Shown here: in pieces, positions 36,152-44,187 of the stretch
Position numbering within the stretch: the stretch's first letter is position 1
How the letters are laid out: each line of letters opens with the position of its first letter
Assembly (NCBI GenBank): GCA_015478725.1
Contig: JADMIG010000007.1
Location: forward strand, 53,280 to 117,279
Direction of reading: 5' to 3'
Origin: Chloroflexota bacterium
Lineage (GTDB): Bacteria; Chloroflexota; Limnocylindria; Limnocylindrales; CSP1-4
Length of the DNA stretch: 64,000 nt
Notes under the pieces: generated by a model
Told to the model about the DNA's origin: nothing
Seen by the model: the letters and a program-made list of their open reading frames with translations, nothing else
The model's database searches: none
Translations under genes and position numbers: made by a program

Positions 36152-37030
36152 TCACGCGGCTGCCGGGTCCGCGAGTCGCTCGAGGTAGCGTCGCCGCCAC
36201 GACTCGGTCGGGCCGACGTTGTTGAAGGTGTACACATGGAGGTCGACGATCCCCGAGTCGGATCTCGCGGCCGTCGCGGCCAGACCCTCGAGCAGGCCGT
36301 CCGGCCGATAGAAGCCGCCGGAGCGTACGAGCCGGGCGGCGAACCGGGTGTTCTTCGAGAGGAAGCCTCGGCTGTCGGCGACGCCGATCCGCGCCCCGAT
36401 CGCAAGGAGCCGATGCGGCTCCGCCACCCCGGGGATCCCGATGCGCACCGGGAGCGCGATCCCCTCGGTCCGTCGCGCCGTCAGCCACGTCGCGATGGCG
36501 GCCGCGTCGAAACAGAGCTGGGTCGTCATCGATGTCGCGAACTCGGCCTTCGCCCGGAGCGCCTCGAGGAGCGCGCCATCGGGGATGAAGGCGTGACCCT
36601 CCGGATAGCACGGAACACCGATCTCGGTGAACGGGTGGCCGAGGTCCGCCATCGCCCGGAGCAGGGACAGCCCGTCGAGGAATGCGCCCGGCTCCTTCGT
36701 ATCTCCGCCGACGACGAACACCCGATGGGTCCCGATGCCCCGCAGCCGGGCGAGGAGGTCCGCGAGGTGGGCGCGATCGTGGATCATCCGCGCCGCGAGA
36801 TGCGGCACCGCGACGAATCCGGTCGCCTCGAGCGACTCGCAGAGGTCGATCGTCGCCTCGATCCCCATGGCCGGCGACGCCGTCACCGAGATCGTCGAGC
36901 CGGGCGGAAGGATCGCGGCCCGCTCGTGTGCGCTCTTGAGCGGCAGCAGCTCGAACGTCGGGGCAGCGAGGAGCCCGGCGAGCACCATCCGCTCCTCCGG
37001 ACCGAGACGGATCCCGCGCCTGAACCACAC
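36152..37030 (-). CDS. Methylenetetrahydrofolate reductase-like protein
   Basis: A 292-residue TIM-barrel protein of the MetF/MTHFR family, last gene of the corrinoid operon. Seen are FELLPLKS near the start, SVTASPAMGIEATIDLCE, HLAARMIHD, VFVVGGDTKEPGAF, the GVPCYPEGH block and QLCFDAAAI, in the order of MTHFR. In this setting it would oxidise methyl-THF, made by the methyltransferase, to methylene-THF. It lacks the C-terminal regulatory domain. Start GTG at 37030 lies 3 bases after the stop of the MttB-like gene. It is shorter at the N-terminus than E. coli MetF and may need a partner. Confidence 0.8.
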   Translation of the reverse strand: MWFRRGIRLGPEERMVLAGLLAAPTFELLPLKSAHERAAILPPGSTISVTASPAMGIEATIDLCESLEATGFVAVPHLAARMIHDRAHLADLLARLRGIGTHRVFVVGGDTKEPGAFLDGLSLLRAMADLGHPFTEIGVPCYPEGHAFIPDGALLEALRAKAEFATSMTTQLCFDAAAIATWLTARRTEGIALPVRIGIPGVAEPHRLLAIGARIGVADSRGFLSKNTRFAARLVRSGGFYRPDGLLEGLAATAARSDSGIVDLHVYTFNNVGPTESWRRRYLERLADPAAA

Positions 37031-37033
37031 GGC

Positions 37034-38572
37034 TCAGACCTCAGAATCGGGCAGCACGGCCTTCCGCCGGGCCATGAAGTCGAGGAGCGCCTCGTCCATC
37101 GCCGGGTCGATCGGCGGCGCCTCGTACTCGGCGAGCATCCGCTTCCAGATCGCGTTGGCCCGCTGAGCGGCATCGAGTCCGCCGTCCTCGCTCCATTGCT
37201 CGAAGCTGTTGTTGTCGGCGACCTCGGAACGGTAGAACGCCGACTCGAAATTCGCGAGGGTGTGGGCGGTACCGAGGAAGTGGTGACCCGGACCGTTCTC
37301 GATGATCGCTTCGAGCGCCTGGCCGTTCTCCGACATGTCGACGCCCTTGACGAAGACGGCCGCCATCCCGCACTGATCCGCGTCGAGGATGAACTTCTCG
37401 TAGCCGATGGCGAGGCCGCCCTCGAGCCAGCCCGCCGCGTGGAGGACGAAGTTCACGCCGGCGAGGATCGTCGGATTGAACGTCGCCGCGGACTCATAGG
37501 CCGCCTGGGCGTCGGCGATCTTCGAGGCGCAGAGGTTGCCGCCGGAGCGGAACGGGACACCGAGCCGCCGGGCGAGCGAGGCCATCGTGTAGAGGACGAG
37601 CGCCGGCTCCGGGGTCCCGAACGTCGGTGCGCCGGACTGCATCGAGATCGAGCTCGCGAACGAGCCGAGGATGACCGGCGCACCGGGCCGGACGAGCTGC
37701 GTGAAGGCCATCCCGCCGAGCGACTCGGCGAGGGTCTGGGCGCAGACGCCGGCGGCGGTGACCGGCGCCATCGCCCCGGCGAGGATGAACGGCGTGATGA
37801 TCGTCGCCTGGTTGCTCTCCGCGTAGGCCCGGGCGGACCCGAGCATCGTCCCGTCCCAGACGAGCGGCGAGTTCGCGTTGATGAGGCTCGTGATGACCGT
37901 GTGATCCTCGAGGTAGTCCGCCCCGAACAGGATCTTCGCCATCTCGACCGTGTCGCGGGCCCGATCCGGGTGGGTGACCGAGCCCATGAACGGTTTGTCG
38001 CTGAAGCGCATGTGGGCGTAGACCATGTCGAGATGCCGCTTCTGGACCGGGACGTCCACCGGCTCGCAGACCGTCCCGCCGCTGTGCTGGAGGTACGGGC
38101 TCATGTAGGCGAGCTTCACGAAGTTGCGGAAGTCCTCGATCGTCCCGTAGCGGCGACCGCGGTCGAGGTCACGGACGAACGGGGTCCCGTACGAAGGGGC
38201 GAGGACCGTCGTCATGCCCCCGATCGGGACACTTCGCGCCGGATTGCGGGCGTGCTGGACGTACTCCCGCGGCGCCGTTGCCTGGACGATCGATCGGGCG
38301 AGGCCGCGCGGGAACCGCACCCGTTCGCCCTGGACGTCCGCCCCCGCGTCGTGGAACAGCCGGAGGGCATCCGGGTCGCCGCGGAAGTCCAGGCCCACCT
38401 GCTCGAGGATCGTGTCGGCGTTGCGCTCGATGATCGAGAGACCCTCGTCGCTCAGCACCTCGAACGGCGCGAGCGTCCGGGTGAGGAACGGCAGGTACGG
38501 ATCGCGGGAGTGGCTCCGCAGTGCACGTCGCGCATCACGGCCGCCCGAACGGTGGCGAGGGCTCTCGTCCAT
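37034..38572 (-). CDS. MttB-superfamily methyltransferase (non-pyrrolysine)
   Basis: A 512-residue member of the trimethylamine methyltransferase superfamily without an in-frame amber codon, hence the MtgB/MtpB-like branch that demethylates quaternary amines such as glycine betaine, proline betaine or carnitine. It would move the methyl to the Co(I) corrinoid protein of this operon. Family blocks: YGTPFVRDLDRGRRYGT, YLQHSGGTVCEPVDVP, NANSPLVWDGTMLG and PGAPVILGSFASSISMQSG. Substrate is not decided by the sequence; the betaine and dimethylglycine genes nearby favour a betaine. ATG overlaps the preceding stop (TGATG). Confidence 0.88.
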   Translation of the reverse strand: MDESPRHRSGGRDARRALRSHSRDPYLPFLTRTLAPFEVLSDEGLSIIERNADTILEQVGLDFRGDPDALRLFHDAGADVQGERVRFPRGLARSIVQATAPREYVQHARNPARSVPIGGMTTVLAPSYGTPFVRDLDRGRRYGTIEDFRNFVKLAYMSPYLQHSGGTVCEPVDVPVQKRHLDMVYAHMRFSDKPFMGSVTHPDRARDTVEMAKILFGADYLEDHTVITSLINANSPLVWDGTMLGSARAYAESNQATIITPFILAGAMAPVTAAGVCAQTLAESLGGMAFTQLVRPGAPVILGSFASSISMQSGAPTFGTPEPALVLYTMASLARRLGVPFRSGGNLCASKIADAQAAYESAATFNPTILAGVNFVLHAAGWLEGGLAIGYEKFILDADQCGMAAVFVKGVDMSENGQALEAIIENGPGHHFLGTAHTLANFESAFYRSEVADNNSFEQWSEDGGLDAAQRANAIWKRMLAEYEAPPIDPAMDEALLDFMARRKAVLPDSEV

Positions 38573-40632
38573 CAGCGATCCTCCCTTGACGCGGCGGCGA
38601 CCACCCGTCGCCGGCGTCGTTCGGCCCGGCCAGCATCGCCGGCGTCGGTGATCGTCCGCGCGGTCGGCAGCTCGACCGCCGCGCGAAGGTGTGGATAGGT
38701 GGCCGTCCGGTGGGGGAGGGCCATCGCATCGACGAAATGCTCCTGGAACCGCGGCTCGACCGCCGTCTCGATCTTCTCCACGGTCCGGACGACCATCTCG
38801 ATCTCCGCGCGCGCCGCCTTCGAGAGGAGGGCGATGAGGGCGCCGGTGCCGGCGGCGTTGCCGGCCGGCGCGGCTGCCGCAAGGTCACAGTCCGGGATGA
38901 GGCCGAGGACCATCGCGTGGAGGAGGTCGATCTGGCTGCCGAACGCGCCGGCGAGGCGGATCTCGTCGACCTCGTCCACGCCGAGGTGGTCCATGAGCAG
39001 CCGAACCCCGGCGTAGAGGGCGGCCTTCGCCAGCTGGATCGCCCGGACGTCGTTCTGGGTGATGAGGATCCGCGGTCCGTCGCCCGCCGGCTCGTGGAGG
39101 ACGTAGCTGAAGGTCCGGCCGTCGCGGACGATCCGCGGGGTCCGCGCCGCGAGGCTGCCGTCGACGATCCCGTCCGCCGTCACGATCCCGGCGAGGAACA
39201 GCTCCGCGATGACCTCGACGATGCCCGAGCCGCAGATGCCCGTGACGCCGATCCGTCGCTCGACCGCGTCGAAGCCCGGGTCGTCCGACCAGCGCGCTGA
39301 GCCGATGACCCGGAACCGCGGCTCGAGCGTCGCCCGATCGATCCGGACCCGCTCGATGGCGCCCGGCGCGGCGCGCTGACCGGCGCTGATCTGGGCACCC
39401 TCGAATGCCGGGCCGGTCGGACTCGAGGCGGCGAGGAGCCGGTCCTTCGTCCCGAGGACGATCTCGGCGTTCGTCCCGACATCGACGGTGAGCCGGACCC
39501 GCTCGGCCCGATGGGCCTCCTCGGCGAGGATGACCCCGGCGGTGTCCGCACCGACGTGGCCGGCGATGCAGGGGAGGACGTAGACCCGGGCGCCCTGGTT
39601 GACGCCGCCGAGCTCGATCTCCGCCGCCGTCGTCCGCACGGCCCGGTCCGTCGCCAGCGCGAACGGTGCCGACCCGAGCGGGATCGGATCGATGCCGAGG
39701 AGGAGGTGATGCATGATCGGGTTCCCGACGATGGCGAGCTCGAGGATGTCCGATCCGTCGATCCCGCCGCTCGCCGCGAGGCCGGCGACGAGGCTCGTCA
39801 GGGCGTCGCGGACGACCCTCGTCATCTCCGCGGCGCCGCCGTCGTGGAGCATCGCGTAGCTCACCCGGCTCATGAGGTCCTCGCCGAAGCGGATCTGCGG
39901 GTTCATCACCCCGCTGCTCGCGAGGACCGCGCCATCGGCGATGTCGGCGAGATGGCCGGCGATCGTCGTCGAGCCGACGTCCACGGCCACGCCGAAGATC
40001 CGCTCGTGAAGGCCCGGCCAGACGGCGATGACCGCGTGCCCGTCGTGGATCGCGACCGTCACCCGACCGCCGTTCCGCTCGAGGGCGGGCTGGAGGGCGC
40101 GGATGACGCCGAGGTCGGACTCCAGGTCGCTCAGGCCCCAGTCGCGTTCGAGCTCGGTGAAGAGGCGGGCGAGATCGCCGCCGGGTCGGGCGAGTTCGGC
40201 CGGCGGGACCACCACGTAGTGGAGACGGACGACGGGGTCGACGACGAACGTCCGGACGTCGAGGCCCTTCCGGACGACCTGGCGGTGGACCTGGCTCTCC
40301 GGCGGCACGTCGATGAGCAGGTCGCCCCGGACGACGGCCGTGCAGCTGAGGCGGCGGCCCTCTGCCAGGCCCCGCGCGCGGCGGTACTCCCCCTCGAGCG
40401 GGCCCTCCTCCGACAGATGATCCGGAGCGGAGGTGATCCCGTGCTTCGGGAAGCTGCCGATGCCCGGGGTCACCTGGCAGCGGCCGCACAGACCGCGCCC
40501 GCCGCAGACCGAGTCGATGTCGACGCCGAGCGCGCGTCCGGCGTCGAGGACCGTCGTGCCGACGGGGAATCGGCCACGCCGTCCGGAAGGCGTGAAGATG
40601 ATGCGCGGATCGGTCTGGGTCGTGGTCGCCAC
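38572..40632 (-). CDS. Corrinoid-protein reactivator (RamA/RACo-like, DUF4445)
   Basis: A 686-residue iron-sulfur ATPase that reduces inactive Co(II) corrinoid back to Co(I). The N-terminal [2Fe-2S] ferredoxin domain has Cys43, Cys49 and Cys52 in SVCGGRGLCGRC and Cys97 in RLSCTAV. The C-terminal ASKHA-type ATPase region has FGVAVDVGSTTIAGHL, LTVDVGTNAEIVLG and GSGIVEVIAELFLAGI. GTG 40632 is chosen because it sits 9 bases after the preceding stop; the frame extends upstream inside that gene. It overlaps the MttB start. Together with the corrinoid protein it completes the demethylation machinery. Confidence 0.88.
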   Translation of the reverse strand: MATTTQTDPRIIFTPSGRRGRFPVGTTVLDAGRALGVDIDSVCGGRGLCGRCQVTPGIGSFPKHGITSAPDHLSEEGPLEGEYRRARGLAEGRRLSCTAVVRGDLLIDVPPESQVHRQVVRKGLDVRTFVVDPVVRLHYVVVPPAELARPGGDLARLFTELERDWGLSDLESDLGVIRALQPALERNGGRVTVAIHDGHAVIAVWPGLHERIFGVAVDVGSTTIAGHLADIADGAVLASSGVMNPQIRFGEDLMSRVSYAMLHDGGAAEMTRVVRDALTSLVAGLAASGGIDGSDILELAIVGNPIMHHLLLGIDPIPLGSAPFALATDRAVRTTAAEIELGGVNQGARVYVLPCIAGHVGADTAGVILAEEAHRAERVRLTVDVGTNAEIVLGTKDRLLAASSPTGPAFEGAQISAGQRAAPGAIERVRIDRATLEPRFRVIGSARWSDDPGFDAVERRIGVTGICGSGIVEVIAELFLAGIVTADGIVDGSLAARTPRIVRDGRTFSYVLHEPAGDGPRILITQNDVRAIQLAKAALYAGVRLLMDHLGVDEVDEIRLAGAFGSQIDLLHAMVLGLIPDCDLAAAAPAGNAAGTGALIALLSKAARAEIEMVVRTVEKIETAVEPRFQEHFVDAMALPHRTATYPHLRAAVELPTARTITDAGDAGRAERRRRRVVAAASREDR

Positions 40633-40643
40633 CGGATGAGCGG

Positions 40644-41573
40644 TCAGCGGGCGGCGGCCGGCTCGGGCGTCCCGCCGCGGCGCGGGTTCAGCCGGCGACC
40701 GGTTTCGCCGGCGGCCGGCGGTTCGCGGAAGGTCCGGATCCAGCGCCCGCATTCCGGGTCGTTGCCGAGGAGCACGTCCGCACCCATGATCGCCGCCCTC
40801 ACGTCGGCGAGGAGCGGGTTGGTGATCGCCGACGTGAGCCCGTTCGACATCGCCATCGTGAGGAAGGCGGCGTTGATGCCCTCGCGATTCGGCAGGCCGA
40901 AACTCACGTTGGAGGCGCCGCAGGTCGAATTCACCTTGAGTTCGTCGCGAAGCCGTCGGACGAGATGGAACACCTGGCGGCCCGCGGTCGCCATCGCCCC
41001 GATCGGCATGACGAGGGGATCGACGACGATGTCCTGCCGCGGGATGCCGTGGTCCGCAGCCCGCTCGACGATCCGCTTCGCCACCGCGAACCGGACATCC
41101 GGATCCTCGCTGATGCCGGTGTCGTCGTTGCTGATCGCGACGACCGCGGCACCGTATTTCTTCACGAGGGGAAGGACCCGCTCGAGGCGCTCCTCCTCGC
41201 CGGTCACCGAGTTGACGAGCGGCTTGCCGCGGTATACGGCGAGACCGGCAGCGAGCGCCTCGACGATCGACGAGTCGATGGACAGCGGGACGTCGACGAG
41301 CGACTGGACGAGCTGAATCGTCCGGGCGAGGATCGCCGGCTCGTCCGCGAGCGGGATCCCGGCGTTGATGTCGAGCATGTGGGCGCCGGCCTCCACCTGG
41401 GCGAGGGCATCGCGCTCGACCCGGCTGAAGTCGCCCTGCTTCATCTCCTCGGCGAGGAGCTTCCGGCCCGTGGGGTTGATCCGCTCGCCGATGATGACGA
41501 ACGGCCGATCCGCCCCGATGACGACGTCGCGGGTCGCCGAACTGACCACGGTATGGGTGGCGCGGTGGCTCAC
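40644..41573 (-). CDS. Pterin-binding methyltransferase (corrinoid to tetrahydrofolate)
   Basis: A 309-residue TIM-barrel protein of the dihydropteroate-synthase-like pterin-binding family, as in AcsE and MtgA. It would transfer the methyl from the methylcobamide protein to tetrahydrofolate. Seen are FVIIGERINPTGRKLLAEE, HMLDINAG, PLSIDSSIVEALAAGL, KPLVNSVTGEEER, VAISNDDTG and NSTCGASNVSFGLPNR, all standard. GTG start makes a GTGA overlap with the small gene before it. Its product would be taken by the MTHFR-like protein at the end of the operon. Confidence 0.88.
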   Translation of the reverse strand: MSHRATHTVVSSATRDVVIGADRPFVIIGERINPTGRKLLAEEMKQGDFSRVERDALAQVEAGAHMLDINAGIPLADEPAILARTIQLVQSLVDVPLSIDSSIVEALAAGLAVYRGKPLVNSVTGEEERLERVLPLVKKYGAAVVAISNDDTGISEDPDVRFAVAKRIVERAADHGIPRQDIVVDPLVMPIGAMATAGRQVFHLVRRLRDELKVNSTCGASNVSFGLPNREGINAAFLTMAMSNGLTSAITNPLLADVRAAIMGADVLLGNDPECGRWIRTFREPPAAGETGRRLNPRRGGTPEPAAAR

Positions 41574-41884
41574 GCGGGCTCCTTCGCCTGGTCGATGCCG
41601 CCGCTCACGACGAGTGCCGCCAGGGCGTGCCGGTCGTATGCCTGTTCGACTCGGTCGGCTTCGGACTGCGCCTCGGCCTCGAGGTCGTCGCCGCACGGGC
41701 GCTGGCTCTTCCGCCATTCCTCGATGTAGTCGTTGGCGGACTTCTTTCCTGCCTTGACCGCGGCCTTGTCGATCGCGACCTGGAACCGCGGGTGCAGGAC
41801 GACCTTGTGGGCCCGCCGGCCGTCCCTGGCGATGACCTGGGCGGGGATGTCGCGCCACCAGATCGTGGTGAGGAAGGCGGCCAT
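41570..41884 (-). CDS. Small virulence-factor-domain protein
   Basis: A 104-residue protein starting MAAFLTTIWWRDIPAQVIARDGRR, which matches the conserved core of the small domain labelled virulence factor (PF13769 as I recall it). Its biochemical role is unknown. Here it is locked inside the corrinoid operon by overlaps at both ends (its start abuts the DUF1638 stop, and its TGA lies within GTGA of the next gene). This makes a role in methyl transfer or corrinoid handling likely. The C-terminal half is charged and helical. No export signal. Confidence 0.7.
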   Translation of the reverse strand: MAAFLTTIWWRDIPAQVIARDGRRAHKVVLHPRFQVAIDKAAVKAGKKSANDYIEEWRKSQRPCGDDLEAEAQSEADRVEQAYDRHALAALVVSGGIDQAKEPA

Positions 41885-42564
41885 CAGGCGACGCTCGCGA
41901 CGCGGGCGAGGACGAGGTCGGCGGTGACGGCGGAGGTGGTGGCGGGGACGCGCGTCGCCGCCGCGAGGAGGGCCGGCGCCAGCTCCCCGTAGCCCGTCAG
42001 GCGGAGCTCGAAGGCGAGTCCGAGGCGGGCCGCGCCACGCCGGGCCGCCGCGACGAGATCAGGATCGTCCGTCTGGGCGAGGTAGACGAGGCGCCGGTAG
42101 TTGCCGAAGTACACGGGCAGGAGCTCCGGATGGCGATCCAGGCCGAGCCCGCGGACGACGAGCCGCTCGAAGTTCCGGGCGAGGAAATCGGTGAGGAAGA
42201 ACGTGCCCGGCTCATCCGCGGCGAGGCGGGCGAAGTCCGCGCGGCCGGCGAAGACCTCGTAGCAGTGGGCGCCGGCAAGCCGCTCGATGCCCTCTGCCTC
42301 GAGGACCCGGTCGAGGAGGCCGCCCGTGCCACAGTCGGCGTAGGCGGCGAAGATCTGCTCGTAGCCGCTGGCTCGACCGGCCCGAATCCGGCGCCGGACC
42401 GCCTCGGGGATGCCGCCCGGCCGGTTGTGGAGCGTCGCCGGCAGGCAGGTGATCGTCACGTTCTGCAGGGCGGCCTGACGGACGACCGCGACCATCTCGC
42501 GGGCGAGCGCGCCGCAGCCGATCACGAGGACGCGGTCGGCGACGGGCTCAGGCGAGGTTGGCAC
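41884..42564 (-). CDS. DUF1638-family protein
   Basis: A 226-residue protein of the DUF1638 family. It begins VLVIGCGALAREMVAVV, then ITCLPATLHNRPGGIPEAVR and FAAYADCGTGGLLDRVL, with HCYEVFAG after it; these Cys and His residues could bind a metal. Function unknown. DUF1638 genes recur beside corrinoid methyltransferase genes, which the layout here repeats. GTG start overlaps the corrinoid-protein stop by 17 bases. No signal peptide. Confidence 0.75.
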   Translation of the reverse strand: MPTSPEPVADRVLVIGCGALAREMVAVVRQAALQNVTITCLPATLHNRPGGIPEAVRRRIRAGRASGYEQIFAAYADCGTGGLLDRVLEAEGIERLAGAHCYEVFAGRADFARLAADEPGTFFLTDFLARNFERLVVRGLGLDRHPELLPVYFGNYRRLVYLAQTDDPDLVAAARRGAARLGLAFELRLTGYGELAPALLAAATRVPATTSAVTADLVLARVASVA

Positions 42565-43246
42565 GCTTCTTCTCGATGAGGGCGCGGGCCGTCTCGGCCG
42601 CCACCGCCGCGTCGCGGCAGTACGCGTCCGCCCCGACGGCCATCCCGAACTCCTCGTTCAGCGGCGCCCCGCCGACGAGGACGATGTAGTCGTCGCGGAT
42701 GCCGCGCGACTTGAGCGCCTCGATGACGACCTTCATGTACGGCATCGTCGTCGTGAGGAGGGCGGACATGCCGAGGATGTCCGGATGGTGTTCGTCGAGA
42801 GCGGCGAGGAACTTCTCGGCGTCCGTGTTGATGCCGAGGTCGAACACCTCGAAGCCGGCACCCTCGAGCATCATCGCCACGAGGTTCTTGCCGATGTCGT
42901 GGATGTCGCCCTTGACGGTCCCGATGACGACCTTGCCGACCGGCTTCGCACCGGTCTCGGCGAGGAGCGGACGGAGGATGGCCATGCCGGACTTCATCGC
43001 GTTCGCGGCGAGGAGGACCTCGGGCACGAAGAGGATCCCGTCTCGAAAGTCGATGCCGACGATCCGCATCCCCTCGACCAGCGCCTCATTGAGGACGCGG
43101 TCCGGGCCCCAACCCCGGCCGAGGAGGATGTTCGTGCCGATGACGATCTCGGCAGCCATGCCGTCGTAGAGATCGTTGTGCATCTGCTCGGTGAGCTCCT
43201 CGTCGGAGAGGCTCGCGAGATTGAGGTCCTGGTCGTCCTGCGCCAT
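42548..43246 (-). CDS. Cobalamin-binding corrinoid methyl-carrier protein
   Basis: A 232-residue methyl carrier of the MtbC/MtgC type. An N-terminal helical cap (about 10-95) precedes a B12-binding domain with GTVKGDIHDIGKNLVAMML, in which Asp114, His116 and Gly119 make the DxHxxG signature (His ligates cobalt). FDLGINTDAEKFLAAL, MSALLTTTMPYM and LVGGAPLNEEF complete the site. It accepts methyl from the MttB-like enzyme and gives it to the pterin-binding methyltransferase. First gene of the operon, divergent from the iclR-type gene. The ATG lacks a clear ribosome site. Confidence 0.9.
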   Translation of the reverse strand: MAQDDQDLNLASLSDEELTEQMHNDLYDGMAAEIVIGTNILLGRGWGPDRVLNEALVEGMRIVGIDFRDGILFVPEVLLAANAMKSGMAILRPLLAETGAKPVGKVVIGTVKGDIHDIGKNLVAMMLEGAGFEVFDLGINTDAEKFLAALDEHHPDILGMSALLTTTMPYMKVVIEALKSRGIRDDYIVLVGGAPLNEEFGMAVGADAYCRDAAVAAETARALIEKKRANLA

Positions 43247-43318
43247 GTGCCGCCGAATCCTCCGTGTGCCGGAGCGCCCATCCGGGGTCGCGGGTTCCGC
43301 GACGCTTCCCGTCTCGTA

Positions 43319-43333
43319 TTCCACGATGCGGAA
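43319..43333. promoter_or_regulatory. Possible IclR operator
   Basis: TTCC-N7-GGAA dyad between the corrinoid operon and the iclR-type gene, covering the -35 position of the iclR promoter. IclR-family operators are often short inverted repeats of this kind. Confidence 0.35.
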
Positions 43334-43341
43334 CGGTGCCG

Positions 43342-43347
43342 TATGAT
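43342..43347 (+). promoter_or_regulatory. -10 hexamer of the iclR-type gene
   Basis: TATGAT, with TTCCAC 17 bases upstream as a weak -35. It gives a leader of about 35 bases containing GGGGAGG. Confidence 0.45.
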
Positions 43348-43388
43348 GGAACGCGTGTGACGCGCAGCGTAGCCCACCGGGGAGGCCG

Positions 43389-44159
43389 ATGTCCAGAGTC
43401 CAGTCGATCGAGCGGGCGTTCGCCGTGCTTGGTGCCCTCTCCGACGGCCCGGTCGGCGTGACGGAGCTCGCGGAGCGCATCCGCCTTCCCAAGAGCACCG
43501 TTGCGCGGCTCCTGTCCGCGCTCGCGACGGAGGAGGCCGTCGAGCAGGCACCCGGCGATCCACGCTATCGACTCGGTGGGCGGCTGGCGACGCTCGGGGC
43601 GAGTCTCCGACCCGTCGCGACGCTGGTGGCAGTGGCCCACCCGGACCTCGAGACGCTCGCCGCGGACGTCGGCGAGGCCGCCGGCCTCGGGGTCGGCGAC
43701 GGCCAGCTCGTCCACTATGTCGACCAGGTGACGCCGCCCAACCCGGTCCAGGTCCGCGACTGGTCCGGCACGCGGGTCCCGATGCACGCCGTCCCGTCAG
43801 GCCTGGTCCTCCTCGCGCACGCGTCGCCGGCGGCGCTCGATCGCTATCTCGCGCACCCGCTCGAGCGGTTCACGTCACGGACCCTCGTCGATCCCGCAGC
43901 CGTCCGGGAACGGCTCCGTCGGATCCAGCTCGACGGGTATGCCTGGGTCCACGAGGAGTTCTCCGACGGGATCGATTCGGTGGCGGCGGCCGTCGCCGAT
44001 CGTTCCGGCGAGGTCGTCGCGGCGGTCCACGTCCACGGCCCGTCGTATCGATTCCCTCCGGCCGGCGGGGAGGAGCGGATCGCCGTCCTCGTGATGAAGG
44101 CGGCGGCGCGCGTGTCCGGCCGACTCCGCCAGATGTCGGGTCGATCCGGGTCCGGCTGA
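43389..44159 (+). CDS. IclR-family transcriptional regulator
   Basis: A 256-residue regulator. The N-terminal winged helix-turn-helix (about 1-60) reads IERAFAVLGALSDGPVGVTELAERI then LPKSTVARLLSAL. The C-terminal ligand domain (about 75-250) has VHYVDQVTPPNPVQVRDWSGTRVPMHAVPSG. It is divergent from the corrinoid operon and most likely controls it, with the amine or a metabolite as effector (inference). GGGGAGG ends 3 bases before the ATG, unusually close. Convergent with the dioxygenase gene. Confidence 0.9.
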   Translation: MSRVQSIERAFAVLGALSDGPVGVTELAERIRLPKSTVARLLSALATEEAVEQAPGDPRYRLGGRLATLGASLRPVATLVAVAHPDLETLAADVGEAAGLGVGDGQLVHYVDQVTPPNPVQVRDWSGTRVPMHAVPSGLVLLAHASPAALDRYLAHPLERFTSRTLVDPAAVRERLRRIQLDGYAWVHEEFSDGIDSVAAAVADRSGEVVAAVHVHGPSYRFPPAGGEERIAVLVMKAAARVSGRLRQMSGRSGSG

Positions 44160-44187
44160 CGGGTCGACACGCCCGCGCCGGGGGCCG

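Noticed and set aside
37034..38572. Pyrrolysine-containing trimethylamine methyltransferase
   Set aside because: No in-frame amber codon and no pyrrolysine biosynthesis genes are seen, so the non-pyrrolysine branch is the better reading.
34394..38698. A 1,434-codon open frame on the plus strand
   Set aside because: It runs opposite to OsmC, YcaQ-like, MTHFR-like and MttB-like genes, each with clear motifs. Its composition is that of a shadow frame.
43247..43388. Cobalamin riboswitch before the corrinoid operon
   Set aside because: The space to the divergent regulator gene is about 140 bases, I cannot find a B12-box-like core, and the operon uses rather than makes the cofactor.
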